Source: Maribacter sp. (GTDB lineage Bacteria; Bacteroidota; Bacteroidia; Flavobacteriales; Flavobacteriaceae). Taken from it: a stretch of DNA of 36,112 nucleotides. A program made the translations under genes and the position numbers. Location of the stretch: the NCBI GenBank assembly GCA_029287355.1, contig JARFRH010000061.1:1-36112 (forward strand). Direction: 5' to 3'. Positions 22,607 to 32,316 of this stretch are shown in pieces. The number at the start of each line of letters is the position of its first letter. Position 1 is the stretch's first letter. Below the pieces are notes generated by a model that was not told the DNA's origin, ran no database searches, and was given only the letters and a program-made list of their open reading frames with translations.

Positions 22607-23680
22607 ATGTGCAGATTATTGGCAGCTTCCATCTGTCTTTTTCTCTTTTTGAACTCGTTCAATACTTTCTCGCAAGAAGATCCAAAGGTCGTTTTGGTTA
22701 CCCTGGACGGATTACGCTGGCAAGAACTGTTTTCAGGTGCGGATCCACTTTTAATTTCAAATACGGAATATGTAAGGGATACAACAGGATTGAAAAAACA
22801 CTTTTGGCGCGAAACAGCAACAGCGCGACGGGAAGTATTATTGCCTTTTCTTTGGAAGGAGGTAACAAGAATGGGACAACTTCATGGTAATCGTGATTTG
22901 GGAAGCAAGGTCGATTTGACCAACAAAATGTGGTTTTCGTATCCTGGTTATAACGAAATCTTATCGGGTAAAGCCGACGACGATAGAATCGATAGCAATG
23001 ACAAGATACCTAACCCTAATAAAACGATTTTGGAAATAGTCAATAAAGAGCCTAGGTATAAAGGCAAAGTTGCTGCTTTCGGCAGTTGGGATGTTTTCCC
23101 CTATATCATCAATGAGGAACGTTCAGGTGTCCCGGTCAACGCCGGATTCGAATTGGCGGTTGGAAATAATTTGACGGCACGCGAACAATTTTTAAATGAA
23201 TTACAGCCAAGGGTGCCAAGTCCATGGGGAACGGTTCGTCTAGATGCTTTTACCCATCATTATGCGGTAGAGCATATGAAAAAGAACCACCCCAAACTGG
23301 TTTATATTGCCTATGGTGAAACCGATGATTTTGCGCACGACGGCGATTACGAGGCCTACCTCAAATCGGCCCACAACACCGATACGCTGCTAAAACAGCT
23401 ATGGGAATTCACCCAAAACGATTCTTTTTATAAAGACCAAACCCTTTTCATTATTACCACAGACCATGGTAGAGGGGCGACGGACTTGAAAACATGGACA
23501 GGTCATGGCAGCAAAATAAAAGATGCGGGCAGTGTTTGGTTGATTCTTTTTGGCAAAAATGTTGCTCCAAGAAGTGAAATCAATGATAAAGAACAATTGT
23601 ATAGCAATCAAATTGCACCCACCATTTCGAAAATGCTCGGTTTACAAACGGCGGGAAAACTTTTGGAATTCCAAAATTGA
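22607..23680 (+). CDS. Secreted alkaline-phosphatase-superfamily hydrolase
   Basis: A 357-residue protein with an N-terminal signal peptide ending near FSQEDP. It shows the metal-ligand pattern of the alkaline phosphatase/phosphodiesterase/sulfatase superfamily: Asp34 in VTLDGLRW, Asp240/Asp241 and His244 in GETDDFAHDGD, Asp286-His287 in ITTDHGRG, and His300 in TGHGS. The nucleophile is probably Ser111 in MWFSYPGYNEIL, where the superfamily has Ser, Thr or a modified Cys/Ser. There is no sulfatase CxPxR signature, so phosphatase or phosphodiesterase activity is more likely than sulfatase. Substrate unknown. It lies 85 bases from the divergent Kelch gene. Confidence 0.88.
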   Translation: MCRLLAASICLFLFLNSFNTFSQEDPKVVLVTLDGLRWQELFSGADPLLISNTEYVRDTTGLKKHFWRETATARREVLLPFLWKEVTRMGQLHGNRDLGSKVDLTNKMWFSYPGYNEILSGKADDDRIDSNDKIPNPNKTILEIVNKEPRYKGKVAAFGSWDVFPYIINEERSGVPVNAGFELAVGNNLTAREQFLNELQPRVPSPWGTVRLDAFTHHYAVEHMKKNHPKLVYIAYGETDDFAHDGDYEAYLKSAHNTDTLLKQLWEFTQNDSFYKDQTLFIITTDHGRGATDLKTWTGHGSKIKDAGSVWLILFGKNVAPRSEINDKEQLYSNQIAPTISKMLGLQTAGKLLEFQN

Positions 23681-23721
23681 CGGATAAGACCATTGACTAG
23701 GAACCGTAAATTTCTGTTTTG

Positions 23722-23737
23722 GAATGGTGCGCCATTC
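23722..23737. terminator. Small hairpin between convergent genes
   Basis: GAATGG (23722-23727) and CCATTC (23732-23737) flank a TGCG loop in the 64-base gap between the convergent phosphatase-like and ABC ATPase genes. There is no strong T-run on either side, so this is a weak, possibly bidirectional terminator. Confidence 0.35.
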
Positions 23738-23744
23738 ATTTCAG

Positions 23745-24407
23745 CTAAATCATTCTTCCATCCAGTAAGTTGATCGTTCGCTTGCCGTATTCGGCGTTTT
23801 TTTCGGAGTGTGTTACCTGAATGATAGTAACACCCTCACTATTCAGTTGTTTGAACAGCTCCATGATATCTTCTCCTTGTTTAGAATTTAGGTTTCCCGT
23901 TGGCTCATCGGCCAAAATCAATTTTGGCTTGCTGATCAATGCTCTTGCGACACCTACCAATTGTTGTTGTCCACCGCTCAATTGCGCGGGGAATAGATCT
24001 TTCTTCCCAACGATATTGAAACGATCCAACATATCGGCGACCATGGCCTTTCGTTCCGAACCTGAAATTTTTTTATAAAGTAAAGGCATTTCCAGGTTTT
24101 CGTAGACCGTCAATTCATCGATCAAATGATAGGCCTGAAAGACAAACCCGATATACTGTTTGTACAAATTAGCTCGGTGTTTTTCTCTCAGTTGATGAAC
24201 GGGTTCGTCCAAAAAATTATATTCCCCTTCATCGAAGGTATCGAGCATGCCCATCACATTTAGCAGCGTGGATTTACCAGAACCTGATGGGCCCATGATG
24301 GAAATGAACTCTCCTTCTTCGACTTCAAGATTGATATCTTTTAGAAGAAAGACACGCTGCCCTCCTTGTTGTACCCATTTGAATATATTATTTAATTCTA
24401 AAAGCAT
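23745..24407 (-). CDS. ABC transporter ATP-binding protein (MacB/LolD type)
   Basis: A 220-residue nucleotide-binding subunit. Walker A is GPSGSGKST (about 39-47), the Q-loop is VFQAYHL, the ABC signature is LSGGQQQLVGVARAL, Walker B is LILADEPTGNLNS, and the switch His is in QVTHSE. The sequence type is that of MacB/LolD/FtsE-like ATPases, which act with FtsX-fold permeases and work mechanically on periplasmic partners rather than by classical transport. In the signature motif the usual QRVAIARA is changed to QLVGVARA. It is the last gene of the permease cluster, 24 bases after a permease relic, and is the only ATPase in the cluster within the window. Confidence 0.94.
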   Translation of the reverse strand: MLLELNNIFKWVQQGGQRVFLLKDINLEVEEGEFISIMGPSGSGKSTLLNVMGMLDTFDEGEYNFLDEPVHQLREKHRANLYKQYIGFVFQAYHLIDELTVYENLEMPLLYKKISGSERKAMVADMLDRFNIVGKKDLFPAQLSGGQQQLVGVARALISKPKLILADEPTGNLNSKQGEDIMELFKQLNSEGVTIIQVTHSEKNAEYGKRTINLLDGRMI

Positions 24408-24431
24408 AATTTTTTGTTTTGTTATTTTAAT

Positions 24432-24921
24432 TCATTCCTCCTTTAATGCCTCAGCGGCGGCTTTAGTAAGCACCAAGGTGTTCAGTTCGGTCAACGCGGT
24501 CTTGGGGTCGCCCACAAGTAAATTCAAACCGAAGAATTCAAAAAAGGTGGTGTCGGCAAAGGTCACCTTGAGTTCTTTCGTATTGGTACCTGTACCACTT
24601 TTTCTAATAAGGGCGCTCCCACGATCCCTAAATCTTACCGTAGACTCCACTTGAGAAAAATCTCTTTGCATTGTCGCTGCCATAGGCGCTGCTGATTCGG
24701 AAGCCTCAATTTCGGCCCCCTCCAAATTTAATATCGGTATCAATTCGATAAACTCGGTCAGCATCGGCGAACATTTGGTCAAAGCTTAGCTCGTCATAGA
24801 TATATAAAGTAATGAGCAAACCTCCGGCCATATCGATGGCGAGGCCGAAAGTGTTGAGAAAGGTAAAAAAGGGTTGCTTTTTTAGGCTTCTCCAGGCAAT
24901 TTTTAAATGATTTTTAAACAT
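24432..24921 (-). pseudogene. Truncated, frameshifted MacB-like permease relic
   Basis: The N-terminus (MFKNHLKIAWRSLKKQPFFT from 24921) is nearly identical to the intact permease starting at 34749. After DIKFGG the reading frame shifts: the relic has ten bases where the intact copy has nine (around 24714-24723), so the first frame ends GGRN-stop. The other frame continues GAEIEASESAAPMAATMQRD, matching GAEIRAAEAAAPMASAMQRD of the intact copy. After TKAAAE it jumps to ALKEE and stop, where the intact copy continues for over 600 residues. ALKEE resembles the extreme C-terminus of a sister permease (ALKDE), so a large internal deletion is likely. It also carries Asp where the copies have Gly (GLAIDMAGG). 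Confidence 0.85.
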
Positions 24922-24947
24922 GACGAGTGTTTTTGATTGATGTTATT

Positions 24948-27347
24948 TTATTCCGTACGCAAACTATTAACCGGGTTCGAATTTGCAGCCTTTATGGCCT
25001 GAAAGCTGACGGTAAGAATGGTAATCGCCAAAGCTCCCACAACGGCCAATACGAAAATCCACCACTCGAGAATGACCCGATACGGGTAATCTTGCAACCA
25101 GCCGTTCATGACATAGTAGGAAATAGGAATTGCGATAAAACAAGATATAATGACCAACTTTAAAAAGTCTTTGGAAAGCATTCTCCAAACATTAAAGACC
25201 GATGCGCCCAAGACCTTGCGCACCCCGATTTCTTTGGTACGCTGTTCCGCTACGAATGAGGTAAGGCCAAACAGGCCTAGACAACTTATCAGTATAGCCA
25301 AGGCCGTAAAAATTCCTGATAAGGTTCCGATCCGTTCCTCCGAAGCAAATTTTTCTCCGTATTCTGCGTCAACAAATTCATATTCGAAGGGTATGTCTGG
25401 AAAGTGCTCTTTAAAAACCCTCTCGATTACCGCTATATTTTGACTGGCACTCTGTTTAGGATTCAACCGAAGGTTATAATAACTCGAATTATCAAATCGA
25501 TCAAAAACATACAGCCCCTGTTTTACCGGTTCATAGGGCGATTGTGCAATCATATCTTGCACCACGCCAATGATTTTTAAGGGAGGGCTTGGATCTTCTT
25601 CATCATCGTCTTTTAAGAATTTACCAACCGGATTTTCCATCCCTAAATACTTTTTGGCGGTTTCATTGATAAGAATCGCCATCGAATCAGATGCAAAATC
25701 CCTGGAAAAATCCCTTCCTTCAACGATTTTGAGGTTCAGTGACTTTGCATATTCCGGGGAGACTTCCGTCCACGCCAAATCTTCTTGGAAACCTTCCGGT
25801 TTTCCCTCCCAGGTATACCCCCCTCGATTCGACCAAATTCTCGTGGTCGGGCTACTGGATGATGACATTTCGACAACGGCATTCGTATTCAAAAATTCAC
25901 TTCGCATCAAATCATACTTGCCATTGAAGTCTTGACTAAATGTTGGCACCTGTATTAATCCTTCCTTGTCATATCCAACGGGTCTGTTCTTGGCATGGTT
26001 GATCTGTTGCATGACGATGACGGTACCAATGATAAACGCCACTGAAACCGTAAATTGGAGCACGACCAATATTTTCCTTGGCAACCCTGCATATTTTCCG
26101 GCCTTAAACGTTCCTTTTAAGACGTCGACCGGTCGAAACGAGGAAAGATACAATGCCGGATAACTGCCTGCCACCAAGGCCGTAAACAAAATAAACAGCA
26201 ATGAACTCAACCAAAAAACACCACTGGCCCAAGGAAAGAATATCTCTTTCTTTGATAAATCGTTGAAGCCATTTAAGGAGATAAGGACTATTACGACAGC
26301 TATGAAAAAGGAAAATAACACGACTAAAAAAGATTCGCTCAAAAACTGGTTGATTAACTGATTCCTTTGCGAGCCTATCGATTTCCGTATACCGACTTCT
26401 TTGGCCCGTTTTTCCGATCTCGCTGTACTTAGGTTCATAAAATTGATACAGGCTAAAAGCAATACAAAGCCGCCGATAATGCCAAAAAGCCACACATATT
26501 TTATTCTGCCACCTGTCTGTTTTCCATTCTCAAAATTGCCCCGCAAATACCATTCTTTCATGGGGAAAAGGAAAATCTGCGGGTTAAATTCCGCGGTATC
26601 CTCATTCAAATCTTTCTTGACATTGTGAATCGTTTGGCTTACTTTTTCCATATCCCCATTGTCCTGAAGTTCTACGAACATTTGAAAGGAGTTGTTGCCC
26701 CATTGGTCTTCAGCCTCATTGACCCATTCCCTTGACGCAAGGTATTGTTTCCATGGAATGATATATTTCGTATCGTTAAAAGTGTTGTTTACGGGAATGT
26801 CCTTATAAACAGCAGTAACCATCAAATCATATTGGTTACTCACTTTTACGACTTTTCCTATGGGATCTAGGTCACCAAATAAGGCCCCGGCAGTATCTTC
26901 AGAAAGCATAATCGAATTCACCTCCCTAAGCCCATCTTTCTCCCCTTTGATGATTTGCAGATCTAACAGTTCAGGGGCTTCACTTTGCATGAAATTTCCG
27001 GAACGGGAAAGATTGGTCTCATTGTATTTCAGATAGAGATCACTCGTCCATGACGACATGATAAGGTGCTTGAAATTATCGCCATAACCATCTCGTAAGG
27101 CTTTTTCCAAAGGTCTCGGTATCGCGGGACCCGTACCTGTGCGCCCATTGAAGGTTTGGGATTGATAGACCTGTGCGATTTTCTCCTGGTTCTCAAAATG
27201 ACTATTATGCGAAAGTTCATCTACAACCCAAAGCCCAATAAGTAAAGTTACGGCCATACCTAAAGCAAGTCCCCCAATATTAATGGCAGTATAGCCTTTG
27301 TTCTTTATCAGATTTCTCCAGGCAATTTTAAGATAGTTTTTAAACAT
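24948..27347 (-). CDS. MacB-like ABC transporter permease (FtsX family), copy 1
   Basis: A 799-residue permease of two FtsX halves: N-terminal helix (about 20-42), a large periplasmic MacB core domain (43-270), three helices with the cytoplasmic loop RSEKRAKEVGIRKSIGS, then a second helix-periplasmic-helix unit. The second loop is AEQRTKEIGVRKVLGAS, and the protein ends NPVNSLRTE. The start at MFKNYLKIAWRNL is chosen because all sister genes begin there; an ATG 33 bases upstream adds an unmatched extension. Such permeases move lipoproteins, peptides or antibiotics, or transmit signals across the membrane; the substrate is unknown here. It precedes the relic and the ATPase, with 26 bases to the relic's start. 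Confidence 0.92.
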   Translation of the reverse strand: MFKNYLKIAWRNLIKNKGYTAINIGGLALGMAVTLLIGLWVVDELSHNSHFENQEKIAQVYQSQTFNGRTGTGPAIPRPLEKALRDGYGDNFKHLIMSSWTSDLYLKYNETNLSRSGNFMQSEAPELLDLQIIKGEKDGLREVNSIMLSEDTAGALFGDLDPIGKVVKVSNQYDLMVTAVYKDIPVNNTFNDTKYIIPWKQYLASREWVNEAEDQWGNNSFQMFVELQDNGDMEKVSQTIHNVKKDLNEDTAEFNPQIFLFPMKEWYLRGNFENGKQTGGRIKYVWLFGIIGGFVLLLACINFMNLSTARSEKRAKEVGIRKSIGSQRNQLINQFLSESFLVVLFSFFIAVVIVLISLNGFNDLSKKEIFFPWASGVFWLSSLLFILFTALVAGSYPALYLSSFRPVDVLKGTFKAGKYAGLPRKILVVLQFTVSVAFIIGTVIVMQQINHAKNRPVGYDKEGLIQVPTFSQDFNGKYDLMRSEFLNTNAVVEMSSSSSPTTRIWSNRGGYTWEGKPEGFQEDLAWTEVSPEYAKSLNLKIVEGRDFSRDFASDSMAILINETAKKYLGMENPVGKFLKDDDEEDPSPPLKIIGVVQDMIAQSPYEPVKQGLYVFDRFDNSSYYNLRLNPKQSASQNIAVIERVFKEHFPDIPFEYEFVDAEYGEKFASEERIGTLSGIFTALAILISCLGLFGLTSFVAEQRTKEIGVRKVLGASVFNVWRMLSKDFLKLVIISCFIAIPISYYVMNGWLQDYPYRVILEWWIFVLAVVGALAITILTVSFQAIKAANSNPVNSLRTE

Positions 27348-27426
27348 GATTGATCGATTTGATTGATTCCTAATTTTCAAAATTAAATCCCTCCCCTATT
27401 AAAGAGTCACTTTATGCTAAAAAGTT

Positions 27427-29841
27427 TCACTCTGTTCGTAAACTTTTTACAGGATTGGTCATTGATGCTTTGATAGATTGAAAACTTACGGTAACCAAGG
27501 CGATTCCGACAACAATAATTCCCACCAAAACAAAGGTCCACCAACTGATTCCAACACTATAGGCAAAACCTTGTAGCCACTGATCCATGACCCACCAAGC
27601 GATTGGGAAAGCGAACAATGTGGCGATCAACACTAATTTGATAAAGTCCTTCGAAATCATCCCTACAATGTCGGTTATGGTCGCGCCCATTACTTTTCGA
27701 ATGCCTATTTCGGCCTTCCTTCTAGCTACGGTCAAGGTGGCCAATCCGAATAATCCCATACATGCTATGAATATGGCAAGAATCGAAGCGATGTTGACAA
27801 CACTTTTTGACCGCAATTCATTCTGATATTGTGCAGACAAAGCTTCATCTAAAAAAGAATATTCGAATTCTTGCCCAGGATTTGTTTTTTCCCAGATGTT
27901 CTTCAAGGTCGCAATACTAGCTGTCATATTTTGCGCCTCAAGGCGCACTGAAACTCTTGGCTGGGTCGTGTGTTGTAATTCAACATTTTCAGTGTGCTTA
28001 AAAATTGGATCTAGATTAATGGTCAACAATAGCGGTTCTATATTGTTGTTCAAAGACTCGAAATTAAAGTCTTTCATCACCCCAAGAATTTTGATGTCGA
28101 ATTTGTCGTAAGGTTTACCAATCGGATTTTCAAGACCAAACCGCTTCACAAAGGTCTCGTTCACTAAGACTCCGTTTTGAGCGTCACTGGCATTCCCTAT
28201 AATAAAATCCCTTCCTTCGGTTATCTGAATATTGTGTGTTTGAAGAAACCCTGGATTCACAATGTTCACTGCAAATTCACGGTAGGTGTTTTTCTTATCG
28301 GTAAAACCTGCATTGACCCAACCATTCTCTGCAAAACTGAGGATCGACCAAGAAGCTTCGGCTACCTCGGGCTGCTTTTTGAGTTCGGCAACATACAATT
28401 CGGCAAAGGCATCAGCCTCTTCTCCTGACATATTGGTTGGCACCACCACTATGGCGTCTTTTTGATAGCCTAGGTCTTTGCTGACCAAAAAGTCTATTTG
28501 TCGACCGATCATCAAGGTACCAATGAGCATAACGATTGAAGCCACGAATTGTGTTATGACCAAGCTTTTCCCGAATAACCCCATCGAAGCACCTTTGACC
28601 ATTCTACTTCTCAGTACTTCAATAGGATTGTATTTCGAAAGCACTATGGAAGGATAGATTCCTGCAATCAGCGCAATAAATACCACCAAACCTAAGGTGA
28701 TAAGCCAAAAGCTTAGGTCAAAATCGATATAAAGCAGCTTACCCGTAAGGGAGTTAAAGGTTTCTTGAAACAAAAGGGCGAGAAATATACCAAGCGATAC
28801 CGCCATAAGGGTAATCAACAAAGCCTCACCCCAAAACTGGTGAACAATTTGCTTACGGAACGCCCCTAATGCTTTTCGCACACCCACTTCGGTCGCCCTT
28901 GAAAAAGAACGCCCAACGGCCAAGGTCACAAAGTTGATACACGCCAACAACAATATTAAAAACCCGATTGTGCCCATTACATAGGCATATTTCGGATTTG
29001 AAATGGGCTCGAGACCCGGTGGTAAGGAGGGGTCAAGGTGTATTTCGGTCATGGGTTGTAAATGCAGAAAAAACGTGCCTTCTTCATAATTGTCACCTAA
29101 ATATTGTTTGATGATCGTTGGGAATTTAGCTTCTAATTGTGCAGCAGACTGGTTGGGTTTTAACAACAGATATGATTCGACTACAACATTGAACCAACTT
29201 TCTCTTGCTCTTTCACTAAAAAACAAGGCTTCATTTTCAAGAGAAACCAACATGTCGAATTGAATGCTGGATTCTTGAGGAGGATTGGCCGCAATCGCAG
29301 CAACTTCAAAAAATTTGATTTCTTCATCAAACTCCACAGAAAGTGATTTGCCAATTGGATCTTCTTCTCCGAAATATTTTTTTGCCGAAGATTCTGAAAG
29401 GATAATCGAATTTGCACTAGAAAATGGGGCTGAAGTATTGCCTTCTATAAGCTCAAAATCAAATATTTGAAAAAAGGAAGGGTCAACTCCCCTAATTTCT
29501 TCGTTGAATTCCGAGTCACTTTTTTTAACAAGCGCATTAAAGCGATAAACCCGGCTACCATCTTCGATTTCTGGATAATTGTTTTTTAGCACATTCACCA
29601 TCGATATAGGTGTCGTTGTATTTACGAATTCCTCTTTAGGGCCGTAATTTTCATACTGCCATACCCTATAGATATTATCTGAATTCGAATGAAACCGATC
29701 ATAACTAAATTCATTTTTGACATACAGCGCTATCAAGATAAAGCAACATACTCCTACCGCTAATCCGGATATGTTTATTAGTGTATACCCTCGATTTTTA
29801 AAGAGGTTTCGCCAAGCGATTTTTAGATAGTTTTTAATCAT
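27427..29841 (-). CDS. MacB-like ABC transporter permease (FtsX family), copy 2
   Basis: An 804-residue permease with the double-FtsX architecture, beginning MIKNYLKIAWRNLFKNRGYT. It is the most divergent of the array: its cytoplasmic loops are GRSFSRATEVGVRKALGAF and ARRKAEIGIRKVMGATITD, and its periplasmic domains share little obvious sequence with the sisters, so it may bind a different partner. The C-terminus NPVKSLRTE is conserved. It is separated from copy 1 by 79 bases, the largest gap among the intact internal copies. Confidence 0.92.
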   Translation of the reverse strand: MIKNYLKIAWRNLFKNRGYTLINISGLAVGVCCFILIALYVKNEFSYDRFHSNSDNIYRVWQYENYGPKEEFVNTTTPISMVNVLKNNYPEIEDGSRVYRFNALVKKSDSEFNEEIRGVDPSFFQIFDFELIEGNTSAPFSSANSIILSESSAKKYFGEEDPIGKSLSVEFDEEIKFFEVAAIAANPPQESSIQFDMLVSLENEALFFSERARESWFNVVVESYLLLKPNQSAAQLEAKFPTIIKQYLGDNYEEGTFFLHLQPMTEIHLDPSLPPGLEPISNPKYAYVMGTIGFLILLLACINFVTLAVGRSFSRATEVGVRKALGAFRKQIVHQFWGEALLITLMAVSLGIFLALLFQETFNSLTGKLLYIDFDLSFWLITLGLVVFIALIAGIYPSIVLSKYNPIEVLRSRMVKGASMGLFGKSLVITQFVASIVMLIGTLMIGRQIDFLVSKDLGYQKDAIVVVPTNMSGEEADAFAELYVAELKKQPEVAEASWSILSFAENGWVNAGFTDKKNTYREFAVNIVNPGFLQTHNIQITEGRDFIIGNASDAQNGVLVNETFVKRFGLENPIGKPYDKFDIKILGVMKDFNFESLNNNIEPLLLTINLDPIFKHTENVELQHTTQPRVSVRLEAQNMTASIATLKNIWEKTNPGQEFEYSFLDEALSAQYQNELRSKSVVNIASILAIFIACMGLFGLATLTVARRKAEIGIRKVMGATITDIVGMISKDFIKLVLIATLFAFPIAWWVMDQWLQGFAYSVGISWWTFVLVGIIVVGIALVTVSFQSIKASMTNPVKSLRTE

Positions 29842-29884
29842 GATTTTTCGATTTATTGATTTGATGTCCTGATAGCTATCGGAA

Positions 29885-32284
29885 TTATTCGTCTTTCAGT
29901 GCGCTTACCGGATTCAATGTCGCGGCCCTAAAACTCTTCCAACCAATGGTGCCAAAGGCAATCAATAGCGTAATCAAAGCTGTTATAGTAAATAGCCCCC
30001 ATTGTATTTCGATTCGATAGGCAAATCCTTCCAGCCATTTATTCATTAGGTAATACCCAAGGGGGAAAGCGATGAAAAAAGAAAGAAACACCAGCTTTAA
30101 AAAGTCTTTTGAAAGCATGGCCACAATCTCGGAAACGCTAGATCCCAAAACCTTTCGGATACCAATTTCCTTGAACCGTTGTTCGGCCGTGAAAGTGACC
30201 AATCCGAAAAGTCCCAAACAGGCTACCAAAATGGTCAAGAGGGCGAAAACGTTTAGAAGGGTTCCCATTTTTTGTTCGTCGACATAGGTCTGTCGATACG
30301 ATTCATCTAATAGAGAGTAACCAAATGTTTCATCGGTATTGAAACGGTTCCAAAGTGTATTGGCATCTGATATCAGGCCGGCCATATCAGCAGATTTTGC
30401 CTTGATAATCAGTCCGCCAAAAGGTCTGTAAAACAAAAACAACGGGTCGATGGTCTGGTGTAAGGATTTGAAATGAAAATCTTTGATTACCCCCACTACG
30501 GTATGATCTCCGCTGCCGTCCGTTACTATTTTACCTATGGCGTTAGTGCCAAAACCTAAAACTTTTGCAGCGGTTTGGTTGATGATGACATTAGTGGAAT
30601 CGGTGCCGAACTCCTTTGAAAAATTTCGCCCTGCGACCAGCTCCATTCCCATGGTAGTTATGTAGTTTTCATCGATATTATAAACGGGCATGCGTCTATT
30701 AAACTCGCCATCGATATAGACTTGCGACATGTAATTATCCGTACTTCCTGCGGGAATGGAAGCAGCGTTCGTAATCGAAGCAACTTTAGGGTTCTTGAGC
30801 AGCTCATTTCTAAAGGCATCCCTATCGTTTCCAAGTAAATATGCCTCTCGGAGCACCAATAATTGGTCTCTATCATAACCGATATCCTTATTTTGGATAT
30901 ACTGCATTTGCTGGTTGACGACCAATGTCGCCAATATCAATCCGGCAGAAATGACAAACTGAAATATTACCAAGCCGCTGCGGAGGCCCTTATTTTTATT
31001 TCCTCCTAAGAACTTATTTTTCAATGCCGCTATTGGTTTGAAAGATGACAAAAAGAAAGCAGGATACCCTCCAGCCAAAAGGCTTATAAAAAGAGTCAAA
31101 AGCATTAGCGATACTAAAACGGTAGGCTGCCATAGAAAAGCGAGTTGTAATTCTTTCCCCGACAATTCATTGTAGAACGGAAGGGATACGAATACCATAC
31201 TAATCGCGAATACCATTGCCAATAGGGTGGCGATTAGGGATTCTGATAAAAATTGATAAAGCAACTGGTTTTTATTGGACCCCAAGACTTTACGAATGCC
31301 CACCTCTTTAGCTCGCTTCGCAGCAGTCGCTGTAGCGAGGTTCATAAAATTAATACACGCAATCAGCAACATAAAAAGGGCGATTGCACTAAAAATGTAG
31401 ACATACTTAATATCGCCACCCTGTTCTAAACGGCTATACGAGGAATTATCAGCGTATAAATGAATATCGGTCAACGGAAAAATGCGAAACCCTAATTGGT
31501 TTTCCTTGGTAAATTCTTCAAAGGGCACCCCCATTTCCTCCTGCATCTTAGACCCCATATACTTTTCTAGAATGTAGGGCAGCTTCGTTTCCAAATTTTT
31601 GGGTTCAGCACCTTCTTTGAGAAGTAAATAGGTATAGAAATCGCCTTTAAACCAAGAGTCGCTTTTGGCCTCATCAAGCCCCTTGATGGAGGCAAAAATA
31701 TCAAAGTGAAAGTGTGAGTTTTGAGGAACTTTATCAATAACACCAGTCACTCGAAAAGGTTGTTCTTCTCCCTCTATATAGAATAGTTTGCCGATAGCAT
31801 TCGTAGCGCCAAACAACTTTTCGGCTTCGGCTTTGGTGATTACCGCCGTATTTGGTTCTTGAAGTGGATTTCTAGCATCTCCTTCGATAATTGGAAGTGT
31901 GAATACATTGAAAAAATTATCATCTACAAAAGCGAAGCTGTCTTCACGATATGATTGATTTGCTACGATGATCTTCGGTGCTCCGATATTTCGGATGCGA
32001 GTTGCATCGAGCACTTCAGGGAATTCTTGTTTTAAGGTCTGCCCAACTGGGGCCATAACAGCGCCTTCCTTTATTTCTTCACCATTGACTTTTGCCCTGA
32101 AAACAACATTGACGATCTGATCAGCCTTTTCATTGTAGCGATCATAGCTTAGTTCATCGATTACAAAAAGCATAATAATCAAACATGAGGCTATGCCCAA
32201 GGCAAGACCCACGATGTTAATAGAAAAAATACCCTTGTTCTTTAGGATGTTCCGCCAAGCAATTTTTAGGTTGTTTTTGAACAT
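29885..32284 (-). CDS. MacB-like ABC transporter permease (FtsX family), copy 3
   Basis: A 799-residue permease starting MFKNNLKIAWRNILKNKGIF. Cytoplasmic loops are AAKRAKEVGIRKVLGSNKNQ and AEQRFKEIGIRKVLGSSVSE. The C-terminus is NPVSALKDE instead of the SLRTE of the other copies, which makes it the best match for the tail of the truncated relic. Two large periplasmic MacB-type domains lie at about 45-280 and 455-660. It is 43 bases upstream of copy 2 and 32 bases downstream of copy 4, consistent with one transcript. Confidence 0.92.
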   Translation of the reverse strand: MFKNNLKIAWRNILKNKGIFSINIVGLALGIASCLIIMLFVIDELSYDRYNEKADQIVNVVFRAKVNGEEIKEGAVMAPVGQTLKQEFPEVLDATRIRNIGAPKIIVANQSYREDSFAFVDDNFFNVFTLPIIEGDARNPLQEPNTAVITKAEAEKLFGATNAIGKLFYIEGEEQPFRVTGVIDKVPQNSHFHFDIFASIKGLDEAKSDSWFKGDFYTYLLLKEGAEPKNLETKLPYILEKYMGSKMQEEMGVPFEEFTKENQLGFRIFPLTDIHLYADNSSYSRLEQGGDIKYVYIFSAIALFMLLIACINFMNLATATAAKRAKEVGIRKVLGSNKNQLLYQFLSESLIATLLAMVFAISMVFVSLPFYNELSGKELQLAFLWQPTVLVSLMLLTLFISLLAGGYPAFFLSSFKPIAALKNKFLGGNKNKGLRSGLVIFQFVISAGLILATLVVNQQMQYIQNKDIGYDRDQLLVLREAYLLGNDRDAFRNELLKNPKVASITNAASIPAGSTDNYMSQVYIDGEFNRRMPVYNIDENYITTMGMELVAGRNFSKEFGTDSTNVIINQTAAKVLGFGTNAIGKIVTDGSGDHTVVGVIKDFHFKSLHQTIDPLFLFYRPFGGLIIKAKSADMAGLISDANTLWNRFNTDETFGYSLLDESYRQTYVDEQKMGTLLNVFALLTILVACLGLFGLVTFTAEQRFKEIGIRKVLGSSVSEIVAMLSKDFLKLVFLSFFIAFPLGYYLMNKWLEGFAYRIEIQWGLFTITALITLLIAFGTIGWKSFRAATLNPVSALKDE

Positions 32285-32316
32285 GATTCTCGTTTTCGAT
32301 GATTGATGTTATTCCT

